From RYN-133 sp963785425 (GTDB lineage Bacteria > Actinomycetota > Actinomycetes > Mycobacteriales > Jatrophihabitantaceae): a DNA stretch of 64,000 nt. Positions 53,135 to 63,150 of this stretch are shown one piece after another. How positions within the stretch are numbered: the stretch's first letter is position 1; the number at the start of each line of letters is the position of its first letter. A program made the translations under genes and the position numbers. The stretch is taken from NCBI GenBank assembly GCA_963785425.1, contig CAWAVG010000002.1, positions 372,001 through 436,000 of the forward strand, given 5' to 3'. The notes beneath the pieces are model-generated. The model did not search any database, had not been told where the DNA came from, and worked only from the letters and a program-made list of their open reading frames with translations.

Positions 53135-54279
53135 CAGTTGGCCAGCCATTCACGTAGTTCCGCGTTGTGCTCACCGAGCTTCGGGGGAGCGAGGTCGTAG
53201 CGCGGCGGTGTCGCCGAGTACAGCAACGGATTGCGAACGGTCGGGACGTCGCCGGCGAGGACGACAGGATCGAGGCCGAGAGATTCGGCGAGCTCGACTC
53301 CCGCCCGCACGTCATTGATCGGGCCGCACGGGATCCCGATGTCGCTGAGCACCTCGAACCAGTCCTGCGCCGACCTCGCCGCCAGCCTCGCGACAAGGAT
53401 CGTTCGCAGCTCGTCGCGGTTGTCGTTGCGGGCCTGCACGGTCGCGAAGCGCTCGTCGTCGGCGACTTGGGCGATGTCGAGTGCGGCAGCCAGCCGTCGG
53501 AATTGCGCGTCATTGCCGGCGATCACGATCAGCTCACCGTCTCCGGTAGGCAGTGGCTCGTACGGGAACAGCGAGAGGTGCGCGTTTCCCATGCGGTTCG
53601 GAACCACGTCGCCGGCAACGTAGGCGGACGTCTGATTGACCAGTGTCGACAGCGCGGTCGAGAGCAGATTCGCCTCGATGTGCTGGCCTTCGCCCGTCTG
53701 CGTGCGGTGGTGCAGCGCTGCGAGGATCCCGATCGCGCAGTGCAGTCCGGTCATCACGTCGAAGACGGCGACACCGGCGCGGTAGGGCGGCCCGTCCGGT
53801 GAGCCGGTGAGGCTCATCAGTCCGGACACGGCCTGTGCCAGCAGATCGTAACCGGGCAGTTTGGCACCCTCGCCGGCGCCGAATCCGCTGATCGAGCAGT
53901 ACACGGTGTCGGCGCGTCGCCCGCGTACCGACGCGTAGTCGAGGCCGAACTTGGCTAGTCCGCCCGGCTTGAAGTTCTGGATCGTGATGTCGGCGCGCCG
54001 GCTCAGCTCGTGTGCCAACGCGAGGTCGTCGGGGTCGCCCAGATCGAGCACGATCGATCGCTTGTTGCGGTTGATCGACAGGTAGTAGGTGCCGGTGTCG
54101 CCGCGCAGCGGCGGCACCCAGTGCCGCGTGTCGTCGCCGGCCGCCGATTCGACCTTGATCACGTCCGCACCGAGGTCGGCCAGGAGCATGGTGCAGTACG
54201 GCCCGGCGAGCACCCGGCTGAAATCGGCCACGACGATGCCGCGCAACGGACCGCCGGCAGGTGGTGCTTCATGCGCCAT
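53134..54279 (-). CDS. CaiB/BaiF family CoA transferase
   Basis: A 381-residue family III CoA transferase with VADFSRVLAGPYCTMLLADL, GADVIKVE, NRNKRSIVLDL, and the catalytic-Asp region LPGYDLLAQAVSGLMSLTG. It moves CoA between carboxylic acids. ATG 54279 overlaps the IclR stop by 11 bases, so the regulator, this enzyme and the lyase-like gene form one operon. Confidence 0.9.
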   Translation of the reverse strand: MAHEAPPAGGPLRGIVVADFSRVLAGPYCTMLLADLGADVIKVESAAGDDTRHWVPPLRGDTGTYYLSINRNKRSIVLDLGDPDDLALAHELSRRADITIQNFKPGGLAKFGLDYASVRGRRADTVYCSISGFGAGEGAKLPGYDLLAQAVSGLMSLTGSPDGPPYRAGVAVFDVMTGLHCAIGILAALHHRTQTGEGQHIEANLLSTALSTLVNQTSAYVAGDVVPNRMGNAHLSLFPYEPLPTGDGELIVIAGNDAQFRRLAAALDIAQVADDERFATVQARNDNRDELRTILVARLAARSAQDWFEVLSDIGIPCGPINDVRAGVELAESLGLDPVVLAGDVPTVRNPLLYSATPPRYDLAPPKLGEHNAELREWLAN

Positions 54280-55108
54280 GCGCGCTCCTCTTTCGTGGTG
54301 CCGGCTGTCGGCCGACCTCGTCGTGCGGACGTGACTGCGCCAACGCCCAATCGGCGCTGATCTCATCCGCAGTTTGCAGGAGCAGCGGCAGGTGATCGTG
54401 GACGAGGGTCTCGACGCTCGTTTCGGCGGCGTGCACGGTCACGTTGACCGCCGCACGCACGACACCCGTGCCGTCGCGCACCGGTGCCGCGATCGAGCGG
54501 ATGCCGGGCGCAAGCTCTTCGTCGGCAAGGGCCCAACCGCGCTCGCGCACCACCGCCAACTCCGTGCGAACCACGGCCGGGTCGCGCGGCAGGAAGGGCG
54601 GCAGCCCCGACCGGCTCGGCTCGGTGAGCACGCTCGCCAGTTCCTCGGGAGCCACCGCGGCGAGCAGGACCTTGCCCTGCGAGGTGTACAGCGCCGGGAA
54701 CCTCGTGCCGATCTGCACCCGCAGCGCGATGATCTTCGGGACGGCGACACGGGCTACGTAGACGATGTCCGAGCCGTCGAGTTGCGCCATCGACGACGAC
54801 TCGTGGGTGCGCGCGACAAGATCACCGAGGTGGGGACGAGCGAGGTCCCACAGGCCGAGCGACCCGACGTAGGCCATGCCGAGGCGCAGGACCCGAGGCG
54901 TGAGTTCGAAGCGCCCGTTCGTGATGCGCACATAACCGAGCTCGGCCAGCGTGAGCAACAGCCGGCGTGCAGTCGGGCGGGCCAGTTCGGTTGCGGCCGC
55001 GACTTCCGTGAGCGTCAGCGCCGGCCGGTGCTCGTCGAAACAGGCGAGCACGTCGAGGCCGCGGGCCAGCGCCTCGACGAAGTCCGGGTTGCTGCCGCGT
55101 CCGGCCAC
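54269..55108 (-). CDS. IclR family regulator (PcaR/PcaU-like)
   Basis: A 279-residue regulator. The winged helix reads LTLTEVAAATELARPTARRL and the ligand domain ALYTSQGKVLLAAV. PcaR/PcaU-type members respond to aromatic ring-cleavage intermediates. GTG 55108, five bases after GGAGG, is chosen over TTG 55129. It is divergent from ligB, which it probably controls together with its own operon. Confidence 0.9.
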   Translation of the reverse strand: MAGRGSNPDFVEALARGLDVLACFDEHRPALTLTEVAAATELARPTARRLLLTLAELGYVRITNGRFELTPRVLRLGMAYVGSLGLWDLARPHLGDLVARTHESSSMAQLDGSDIVYVARVAVPKIIALRVQIGTRFPALYTSQGKVLLAAVAPEELASVLTEPSRSGLPPFLPRDPAVVRTELAVVRERGWALADEELAPGIRSIAAPVRDGTGVVRAAVNVTVHAAETSVETLVHDHLPLLLQTADEISADWALAQSRPHDEVGRQPAPRKRSAHGA

Positions 55109-55158
55109 GATGCCTCCGACCCTTGACAACCGAAAGTTCTGCGCGGCATCGTCTCATC

Positions 55159-55173
55159 CAGTCCGCCAGACGG
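55159..55173. promoter_or_regulatory. Inverted repeat in the IclR/ligB divergent region
   Basis: GTCCG-CCAGA-CGGAC is a perfect short inverted repeat midway in the 120-base gap between the IclR and ligB genes. CGGTAT is repeated directly further right (near 55191 and 55211). Both are candidate IclR targets. Confidence 0.45.
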
Positions 55174-55228
55174 ACAACTGTACGCACAGCGGTATCTGGC
55201 ACACACGCGGTATTCGAGACGGGGCAGC

Positions 55229-56095
55229 ATGGCCGAGCTGGTCGCGATCCTGGCGACGACGCACCACCCGTTCTTCTACAGGACGAGCCTGCTCGCACCC
55301 GACGAGGCGCCCCCGTTCGCGGCCGAGTGGGTGCACAAGGTCGAGTCGTATCGCGAGACGCTGACGCGGGCCCGTCCGGACGTGCTGGTGATGATCGGCT
55401 CGGACCATTTCCATCAGCTCTGGCTCGACAACATGCCGCAGTTCCTCATCGGCAAGGCTCCCTTCTACGACGCGAACTACTACAACGAGGAGCGCGAATT
55501 CGGGCTGCCGCGGCTGTTGTTGAAAGGACACGAGGAGCTGTCGGCTTATCTGCTACGCGAAGCGCTCGACCGCGAGTTCGACCTGGCGTTCTCGAACGAG
55601 CTGCGCGTCGATCACTCGATCACGTGCCCGATCATCACCGTCCGCCCGCAGAACGACCTGCCGGTGGTGCCGATCTACACCAATATCTTCGCGCCGCCGC
55701 TGCCGCGTCCCGAGCGATTCGTGAAGCTGGGCCGCACGATCCGTGAGTTGATCGACGCCTGGCCGTCGGACCTGCGCGTCGCGGTGATCGGCACCGGACA
55801 TCTGTCGCTCGAGCTCGGCGGGCCACGGCAGTTCGGCCCGCACGGGCCCGACCCCGAGTTCGATGCTCAGGCGGTCGAGTGGATTGCCAACGGCGACATC
55901 GATGCGTGCCTGAAGAATGTCACGCTCGACAGTCTGCACGCGCCCGGCAACGCGACGCACGGGTTCATGGACTTCATGTTGATGATGGGCGTCGCCGGAT
56001 ACAACAAGGCCGATTACGCCGACAATCTCGACCTGTTTCACACGATGGAGGCGTACTTCACCTGGTACCCGAACGGGGGTCCCGCCGATGTCTAA
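55229..56095 (+). CDS. ligB: Extradiol ring-cleavage dioxygenase, catalytic subunit (LigB-type)
   Basis: A 288-residue class III extradiol enzyme. The iron ligand His12 is in ATTHHPFF and further His60/His62 are in IGSDHFHQLW. A later VIGTGHLSLELGG holds the His that acts as general base in LigB. It opens a catechol-type ring such as protocatechuate or gallate beside the hydroxyls. The small subunit follows with an eight-base overlap. Confidence 0.88.
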   Translation: MAELVAILATTHHPFFYRTSLLAPDEAPPFAAEWVHKVESYRETLTRARPDVLVMIGSDHFHQLWLDNMPQFLIGKAPFYDANYYNEEREFGLPRLLLKGHEELSAYLLREALDREFDLAFSNELRVDHSITCPIITVRPQNDLPVVPIYTNIFAPPLPRPERFVKLGRTIRELIDAWPSDLRVAVIGTGHLSLELGGPRQFGPHGPDPEFDAQAVEWIANGDIDACLKNVTLDSLHAPGNATHGFMDFMLMMGVAGYNKADYADNLDLFHTMEAYFTWYPNGGPADV

Positions 56096-56450
56096 GTACC
56101 TCATCAACAAGTTCCTGTTCACCGTCGACCGCGATCCGGATCTGGTCGAGCGGTACCGCACCGACCCGGCCGGAACGGTCGCCTGGTGGGAGAGCGAGGA
56201 AGCCAACCGCATCCTCAACTGCCACGGGGGCGAGGCTTCGACCTGGTTGTCGTTCACCGACGAGGAACGCGCGGCGTTGGCGGCGCACGATCACGTCTCG
56301 TTGTTCGCGATGGGTGCGCATCCGTTCTTGACACTCACACTGTGGATCGCGATGTTCGAGCGCGATCACACCCAGCCACTCGCCATGCAGCTCGACTACG
56401 CCGCGAAGCTGTCGCACATGTCGCTGCCCTATCCGGATATTGCGACATGA
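56088..56450 (+). CDS. ligA: Extradiol dioxygenase small subunit (LigA-type)
   Basis: A 120-residue helical protein of the LigA family, which caps the active site of LigB and completes the (alpha beta)2 enzyme. NKFLFTVDRDPDLVERYRTD and AMGAHPFLTLTLWI fit the family. It overlaps ligB by eight bases and the DoxX gene by four, so the four genes are probably co-translated. Confidence 0.86.
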   Translation: MSKYLINKFLFTVDRDPDLVERYRTDPAGTVAWWESEEANRILNCHGGEASTWLSFTDEERAALAAHDHVSLFAMGAHPFLTLTLWIAMFERDHTQPLAMQLDYAAKLSHMSLPYPDIAT

Positions 56451-56860
56451 GCGTCGCGGAGCGGGTCGGACGGCTCGCACTTGGTTGGGTGTTCGTCCAG
56501 GCCGGAACGGACGTGCTTCGCGACCCGACCGTGCCGACGGTCAAGGCCGCTCCGGTGCTGGCTACGTTGCGATCGGTGGCCCCGATCGAGTTGCCCGCCG
56601 ACGTGGTGTTGGTGCGGGCGAATGCGGCCGCGCAGGTGATCGCCGGCACCGGCGTGATCGCCGGCGTGCTGCCACGGTTGTCGGCCTTGGTTCTGTTGGG
56701 CTCACTCGGACCGACAACGGCGGGCGGTCACCGGTTCTGGGAGTTCGAGCCGGGAGCCGACCGCAACACCCAACGCAATCACTTCCTGAAGAACATCAGT
56801 ATCGCGGGCGGTCTGCTGCATGTGGTGACGACGCCGCGACGACGAAGGGACGGCCGATGA
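56447..56860 (+). CDS. DoxX family membrane protein
   Basis: A 137-residue protein with four membrane helices (RLALGWVFVQAGTDVL, VVLVRANAAAQVIAGTGVIA, LSALVLLGSLGP, NHFLKNISIAGGLLHVV). DoxX proteins are often near oxygenases and redox genes, and their exact role is unsettled. ATGA overlaps join it to ligA and to the amidohydrolase gene. Confidence 0.82.
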   Translation: MSVAERVGRLALGWVFVQAGTDVLRDPTVPTVKAAPVLATLRSVAPIELPADVVLVRANAAAQVIAGTGVIAGVLPRLSALVLLGSLGPTTAGGHRFWEFEPGADRNTQRNHFLKNISIAGGLLHVVTTPRRRRDGR

Positions 56861-58290
56861 ACCCGGACGAGCTCGCGCAGGTCAACGGCGGCCGACCCGT
56901 CGTGTTCCGCAACGGCACCGTGTTGACGATGGCCGACGCAGGCCTGCTGCCCGCGGCCGACGTACTCGTCACAGGCGACACGATCACCGCGGTCGGCGAG
57001 CGACTCGCGGTGCCGGACGGGACGCTCGAGATCGACGCGTCCGGCGGACTCGTCCTGCCCGGCATGGTCGATACGCACCGGCACATGTGGCAGACGGCTC
57101 TGCGCGGCCTCGGCGCTGACTGGACCCTCACGCAGTACTTCGTCTTCTACTACCTGTCGTGGGGCAAGATCTTCCGTCCCCAGGACATCGCAGCCGGAAA
57201 CCTGCTGTCGGCGATCGAGGCCGTGGACGCGGGAGTGACGACGACGCTCGACTGGTCGCACGGCCTGCAGACCGTCGAGCACGGCGAGGCTGCGGCCGAT
57301 GCGCTGCGGGCAGCGCCGGGCCGGTCCGTGCTCGCCTACGGCAATCTGCTCGGTGCGCCGTGGGAGTGGACGAAGTCCGCCGACTTCCGCAGCTTCGTCG
57401 ACCGCACCGCCGTCGATGACCAGTTCGGTCTGCAACTGGCCTTCGACGTCACCGGCGATCCGGAGTTCCCCGAGCGTGGTGCCTTCGAGTCCGCCCGTGA
57501 ACTGGGCCTGCGGGTGACGACCCACGCCGGCGTGTGGGGCGCGACCAATGACGAGAGCATCCGGTTGATGTGGGAGAACGGCTTCATGACGCCGGACGTG
57601 ACCTACGTCCATGCCGCGACGCTGAGTCAGGATTCGTATCAGCGCATCGCGGCCAGCGGGGGCACGGCGTCGGTGTCGACCGAGAGCGAGCAGAGCGCGG
57701 GGCAGGGCTACCCGCCGACGTGGGAGCTGCGCAAGCACGGCATCCCGGTGTCGCTCTCGATGGACACGAGCGTGTGGTGGAGTGCCGATCTGTTCTCGGC
57801 GATGCGGGCAACGCTGTCGGCGGATCGGTCGAGAGAACACCTCGAGGCGCACGCGCGCGGCGAAACCGTTGTCCACAACCAGTTACGAGCCGAGGACGTC
57901 GCACATTGGGCCACGATCGGCGGCGCTCGCGCGCTCGGACTCGACGACAGGCTCGGATCGCTGACGCCCGGCAAGAAGGCTGATGTCGTGCTGATCAAGA
58001 ATGACGACTCGCCGGCGATGTATCCGTTGGTGCACCCGTACGGCTCGCTGGTCTACCAGGCCGGACGCGGCGACGTGCACACCGTGCTGGTGGACGGGCG
58101 CGTGGTGAAGCACGAGCACAAGCTTGTGGACGTCGATCTGCGCGCGGCCAAGGAGGCCGTCGGCGCGACCGTCGACTATGCCCGGTCGACGATGGGCGAC
58201 GATGCGTGGGCCGAGGCGATGACGCCGGAGCTGCCGGATCCCGAACGGGTCCCGAACCCGTACACGTACACGAGCTTACAGCGGCAGTGA
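56857..58290 (+). CDS. Amidohydrolase/deaminase family protein (TrzN/SsnA-like)
   Basis: A 477-residue metal-dependent hydrolase. The HxH metal motif is in MVDTHRHMWQT, with later His in TTHAGVWG and YVHAAT, and the metal Asp in LSMDTSVWW. It belongs to the cytosine-deaminase/chlorohydrolase clan, which deaminates or dehalogenates heterocycles. In this operon it may remove an amino group before or after ring cleavage (inference). Confidence 0.83.
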   Translation: MNPDELAQVNGGRPVVFRNGTVLTMADAGLLPAADVLVTGDTITAVGERLAVPDGTLEIDASGGLVLPGMVDTHRHMWQTALRGLGADWTLTQYFVFYYLSWGKIFRPQDIAAGNLLSAIEAVDAGVTTTLDWSHGLQTVEHGEAAADALRAAPGRSVLAYGNLLGAPWEWTKSADFRSFVDRTAVDDQFGLQLAFDVTGDPEFPERGAFESARELGLRVTTHAGVWGATNDESIRLMWENGFMTPDVTYVHAATLSQDSYQRIAASGGTASVSTESEQSAGQGYPPTWELRKHGIPVSLSMDTSVWWSADLFSAMRATLSADRSREHLEAHARGETVVHNQLRAEDVAHWATIGGARALGLDDRLGSLTPGKKADVVLIKNDDSPAMYPLVHPYGSLVYQAGRGDVHTVLVDGRVVKHEHKLVDVDLRAAKEAVGATVDYARSTMGDDAWAEAMTPELPDPERVPNPYTYTSLQRQ

Positions 58291-58333
58291 CGATCGGCAT
58301 GCGCCGCAGGCCTGATCAACGATCGCTTGTCGG

Positions 58334-59176
58334 TCAGCCGATCCGTCGCCAGCGCGCTTCGGCGAGCGCGAACAGGCCGAACGCGGCCACGCCGAGCGCG
58401 GCGGCGACCAGCACGAACCGTCCGAACGGTGCCTCCGCGACGGTACGCACGGCGGCGTCGACCCCGCCGGCTTTCGCAGGCGAGGAAGTCGCCGCGGCGA
58501 TGATGACGAGCACGCCCGCCAACACGAACACGGCGCCGCGGGTCGTCGCGCCGATGATGCCGGTCGTCATGGTGAAGCGCCGCCACGCGGGCGTGGTGCG
58601 CTCGAGTTGCAGGTCGCCGGCGAAACTGCGCCGCGGACCCTCGCTGAACATGAATGCGCCGACGAGCACGATCACGACGCCGATCGCGCCGAGCAGCACC
58701 CGTCCCGCTCCGTTGTGGATGACGCTCGCGGACGCGGTGCGATACGTGCCTGCCTGGTTCGCTGAGCCGGTGTCGCCGCCGCTCACCGCGAACCCAGCGA
58801 TGCCGAAGGGCAAGTAGCACGCGCCCTCGATGAACGCCTTCACACGGTCCGGACGCGAGAGGTGTTCGAGCTGACGGCCGAACGCCGCTTCCGACCAGCG
58901 CCAGGCGGTGTAACACACCGACCCGATCGCGAACACGACGAGCAGCACGGTGCCGATGCGGGTCGCGCCGAGGTCGTGCAACGCGCCGCCCTGGTCGGCT
59001 TCGCGGTTGTGACCGGTCACCGCGAGATCGGCCATCAGCCCGGCCAGGGTGAGGTAGATGATCGCGCGCGACGCGAGTCCGAAGCGTGCTACAACGTGCC
59101 CGATCGGGCCGCGCTTTATGCGTTTCGCCTTGTGGCGAAAGGAGAATCGCCTCTTACGCTCAATCTTCGTCGTCAT
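58334..59176 (-). CDS. DUF1206 membrane protein
   Basis: A 280-residue protein of three repeated pairs of membrane helices (ARFGLASRAIIYLTLAG, then ACYLPFGIAGFAVSG, then TRGAVFVLAGVLVIIAAA), the DUF1206 form. The basic N-terminus RKRRFSFRHKAKRIKRG is cytoplasmic. Function unknown. ATG 59176 overlaps the end of the DUF6104 gene by 17 bases. Confidence 0.82.
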   Translation of the reverse strand: MTTKIERKRRFSFRHKAKRIKRGPIGHVVARFGLASRAIIYLTLAGLMADLAVTGHNREADQGGALHDLGATRIGTVLLVVFAIGSVCYTAWRWSEAAFGRQLEHLSRPDRVKAFIEGACYLPFGIAGFAVSGGDTGSANQAGTYRTASASVIHNGAGRVLLGAIGVVIVLVGAFMFSEGPRRSFAGDLQLERTTPAWRRFTMTTGIIGATTRGAVFVLAGVLVIIAAATSSPAKAGGVDAAVRTVAEAPFGRFVLVAAALGVAAFGLFALAEARWRRIG

Positions 59177-59336
59177 CGAGCCGAGCGATCCAGGTGGCCA
59201 GCCGCTCGATCGCCGTCTCGAACTCAGGATGCTGGTCGACGAATTGCTGCAGGCGTGTCGCCAGCCACTCGACGTTGACCTGCTCGTCGCCGCGCCGTTC
59301 GACGAGCTCCTCGATGCCCCGGTCGGTGAAGTACAT
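59160..59336 (-). CDS. DUF6104 small protein
   Basis: A 58-residue protein reading MYFTDRGIEELVERRGDEQ, then WLATRLQQFVDQHPEF. It is a short conserved actinobacterial protein encoded directly behind kgd; its ATG shares one base with the kgd stop (TGATG). Function unknown. Its constant partner suggests a link to the 2-oxoglutarate dehydrogenase step. Confidence 0.85.
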   Translation of the reverse strand: MYFTDRGIEELVERRGDEQVNVEWLATRLQQFVDQHPEFETAIERLATWIARLDDDED

Positions 59337-62300
59337 CAGGCGAACGCGGATGCGACGATCTCGCGTTGTTGCGCCTCGTGCACGGCGAGCGAGCCGACCG
59401 CGGGCGAGGCCGAGGCCCGCCGGGTGACGCGCAGCAGCGGACGTCCGTCGAGCACCTCGGGCAGGTTGAGGGCGACGAACGGGTACGCACCCTGGTTCGC
59501 CGGTTCTTCCTGCACCCAGACAACCTCGGCGTTCGGGTACTTGGCCAGCTCGGTGCGCAATGCGTCGGCGGGCAACGGGTAGATCTGCTCGAGACGCAGG
59601 ATCGCGACGTCCTTGTGCTCTTCCTTCGCCCGCGCCGCGGCCAGGTCGTAGTAGACCTTTCCGCTGCACACCAGCACCCGCCGCACGTCGGCGAGCTCCG
59701 CGGAGTCGGGCATGACCGGAGCGAACGTCCCGTTCGTGAACTCATCGAGCTGACTGACCGCAGACTTCAGCCGCAGCAGCGACTTCGGCGTGAATGCGAT
59801 CAGCGGACGGCGCACCGGCGACAGGGCCTGCCGCCGCAGCAGGTGGAAATAGTTGGCCGGGGACGAGCAGATCGCGACCGTCATGTTGTTCTCGGCGCAC
59901 ATCTGCAGGAACCGTTCGGGGCGTCCGGACGAGTGGTCAGGCCCTTGGCCCTCGTAGCCGTGCGGCAGCAGCAGGGTGACCGCACTGCGCTGGCCCCACT
60001 TCGCCTCACCCGAGGAGATGAACTCGTCGACGATCGTCTGTGCGCCGTCGGCGAAGTCGCCGAACTGCGCCTCCCAGCACACCAGCGCGTCGTCGCGGAC
60101 AACCGAGTAGCCGTACTCGAAGCCCATCGCCGCGAACTCCGAAAGCAGCGAGTCGTAGGGCCAGAACGGGGCCTGGTCGTCGGACAGATTCTTCAGCGGC
60201 GTGTACTCGGCGCCCGTGTTGCGGTCGATCAGCGTCGCATGCCGCTGGGTGAACGTGCCGCGGCGGCTGTCCTGCCCGGCCAGGCGCACAGCGCGTCCTT
60301 CGAGCACGCTCGCGCCGAAGGCGAACAGCTCCGCGGTGGCCCAGTCGACGTCGCCGTTGGACGCCATAGCCACCCGCCGGTCGATCTGGGCCTTGAGCCG
60401 CGGATGCAGCGTGAACCCCTCCGGTGGGTTGGCGTAGGCGTCGCCGATGCGCTTGATCACGTCGAGCGGGACGGCGGTCGTCACTTCCTGTGCCGGCGTC
60501 TCTTGCTCGATGTTCGGTTCCGCAGCCGACCGGCCGGACGAGTTGCGCGTCTCGACGAAGACCTTCTCCAGCTGCGACTGGAAGTCCTTGAGCGCGGCCT
60601 CGGCGTCTTCCAGCGTGATGTCACCGCGCCCGACGAGTGCCTCGGTGTAGAGCTTCCGGACGCTGCGCTTGTTGTCGATGATGTCGTACATCTGGGGCTG
60701 CGTGAACGACGGGTTGTCGGCCTCGTTGTGGCCGCGCCGCCGGTAGCAGACCATGTCGATGACAACGTCCTTCTTGAACTCACGGCGGTACTCGACCGCG
60801 AGCCGCGCGACGCGCACGCACGCCTCGGGATCGTCGCCGTTCACGTGGAAGATCGGCGCCGCGATCATCCGCGCGATGTCGGTGCAGTACAGCGACGACC
60901 TCGACGCGGACGGGGAGGTGGTGAAGCCGACCTGGTTGTTGACGACGACGTGGACGGTGCCGCCGGTGCGGTAGCCGCGCAACTGCGACAGGTTCAGCGT
61001 CTCGGCGACGACGCCCTGGCCCGCGAACGCGGCGTCGCCGTGCAGCAACACGGGCAGCACCGAGTAACCGGCCTCGCCCTTGTTCAGCAGGTCCTGCTTG
61101 GCGCGCACGATGCCCTCGAGCACGGGGTCGACGGCCTCGAGATGCGACGGGTTCGCGGTGAGCGAGACCTTGATCTCTTTGCCATCCGGGGCGTGGAAGG
61201 TGCCCTCGGCGCCGAGGTGGTACTTCACATCGCCCGAGCCCTGCGCGGTGCCCGGGTCGATGTTGCCCTCGAACTCGTTGAAGATCTTCGAGTAGGGCTT
61301 GCCGACGATGTTGGCGAGCACGTTGAGCCGGCCGCGATGCGGCATGCCGATGACGACCTCGTCCAGATTCTGCGCGGTCGCCTCGGTCAGCGCGGCGTCG
61401 AGCAACGCGATGACCGTCTCGGCGCCCTCGAGGCTGAACCGCTTCTGCCCGACGTACTTGGTCTGCAGGAACGTCTCGAACGCCTCGGCGACGTTGAGCC
61501 GGCCGAGGATGTGCAGCTGCGCGTCGCGGTTCGGCGGCTCGCTCTTGACCTCGATGCGGGCCTCGAGCCAGCGCCGCTGCTCGGGGTCGGTGATGTGGCG
61601 GTACTCCACGCCGACGCGGCGGCAGTATGCGTCACGCAGCACACCGAGGATGTCGCGCAGCTTCATGAGCTTCTCGCCGGCGAAACCGCCGACGGGGAAC
61701 TCGCGGTCGAGATCCCACAGCGTGAGCCCGTAGGTGGTGATGTCGAGGTCGGGATGCTTGCGCACGGTGTACTCGAGCGGGTCGGTGTCGGCCATCAGGT
61801 GACCGCGGGTGCGGTAGGCGTTGATCAGCTCGATGACGTGCGCTTCCTTGCTGATCTGGCCTTCGTGCGCGGCGTAGCGGTCGACGCGCCACCGCACCGG
61901 CTCGTACGGGATCTTCAGTGCCGCGAAGATCTCGTCGTAGAAGTCGTCGGCGAGCAGCAGTTCGTGGATGCGACGCAGGAACTCACCCGACTGCGCACCC
62001 TGGATGATGCGGTGGTCGTACGTGGACGTCAGCGTCATGATCTTGCTGATCGCACGGTCTATGAGCTGGTCGGGGTTCATCCCGCTGAACTCGGCCGGGT
62101 ACTCCATCGCGCCGACGCCGACGATCGTGCCCTGGCCGGACATGAGTCGCGGGACGGAATGGTTGGTTCCGATGGTGCCCGGGTTGGTGAGGCTCAGCGT
62201 CGTACCTGCGAAGTCGTCGGTGGTGAGCTTGCCGGCGCGGGCTCGCCGGATGATGTCCTCGTAGGCATTCCAGAAGCCGGAGAAGTCGAGCGCCTCGCAC

Positions 62301-63150
62301 TTCTTGATGGACGCGACGACCAGCGAGCGCGCACCGTTCTTGCCCACCAGGTCAATGGCAATGCCGAGGTTCACGTGCTGCGGAGTGATCAGCACCGGCT
62401 TGCCGTCGACCTCGCCGAAGGCGTTGTTCATCTCCGGGAAGTCCTTTAGCGCCTTCACCACGGCGTAGCCGATCATGTGGGTGAAGCTGACCTTGCCGCC
62501 GCGGGCTCGGCGCAGGTGGTTGTTGATGACCACGCGGTTATCGGCGATCAGCTTCGCCGGGACGGCGCGCACGCTGGTCGCCGTGGGCACCTGCAGCGAG
62601 GCCTGCATGTTCGCCACGACCCGCGAGGCCGCGCCGCGCAGGGGCGAGGTCTCGGCCGCCGCGACGTCGTCGTGCTTCGATTCGGGTTTGGCGTCGGACT
62701 TGGATCGGGTTTGGCGTCGGACTTGGACTCGGGTTTGGCGTCGGACTTGGTCTCCGGCTTTTTCTCGGTCTGCTGCCCGGTCTTCGGCTCGGCAGCGCTG
62801 ACGCCGTCCTGTTTCGCCGGTCTTGTCTCGACCTTGGGTTCAGCCTTGGTCTCCCCAGGGGCGGCTTCGGGCCTCGGCGAGTCCTGCGTCGGCGCGGACG
62901 TGGCGTCGGTGCTGGTCTTTGACTCGGCGGCCGGGCCGCCCTCGGCCGGCTGGCCGGTGGGCTCGGTCTTGCCGTTGCTGCTCGGCTCGGTGGCCGGTGC
63001 GGGTCCGGGCCGGTAGTCGGCGAAGAAGTCGTGCCAGGCGGCGTCGACGCTGTCGGGATCGGCCTGGTAGCGCTCGTACATGTCCTCGACCAGCCACTCG
63101 TTGGCCCCGAAATCGCTGGTTGTCGAAGATTCGGCGTCCGTCGTTGCCAC
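59336..63150 (-). pseudogene. kgd: Multifunctional 2-oxoglutarate decarboxylase/dehydrogenase Kgd, one frameshift as read
   Basis: Encodes the actinobacterial fused E1/E2-like enzyme of the TCA cycle. N-terminal FGANEWLVEDMYERYQADPD, a Lys/Pro-rich linker, an E2-like domain (TYDHRIIQGAQSGEF) and an E1 domain with ThDP (GMPHRGRLNVLANIVGKPYS, GDAAFAGQGVVAE, VNNQVGF) are present. GTG 63150 follows GAGGGA. The frame slips by one base in the second of three 24-base repeats (62703-62725 is 23 bases). Adding one base gives 1271 residues. Because the gene is central to metabolism, an assembly error is the first explanation. Confidence 0.9.
62679..62749 (-). repeat. Three tandem 24-base repeats in kgd linker
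   Basis: Copies at 62679-62702 (24 bases), 62703-62725 (23 bases) and 62726-62749 (24 bases) encode SDAKPESK units. The middle copy lacks one base after GA (GATCGGG against GATTCGGG or GACTCGGG), which is the site of the kgd frameshift. Confidence 0.9.

Noticed and set aside
55124..55145. A fourth TetR-type operator upstream of the IclR/ligB region
   Set aside because: TTGACAACCGAAAGTTCTG lacks the CAGTCA half-site shared by the three copies, so the IclR block is not placed in the TetR regulon.
59366..62449. 1027-codon open frame antisense to kgd
   Set aside because: Shadow of kgd; composition dominated by Arg, Val, Asp and Gln with no domain. Long antisense frames are normal in high-GC DNA.
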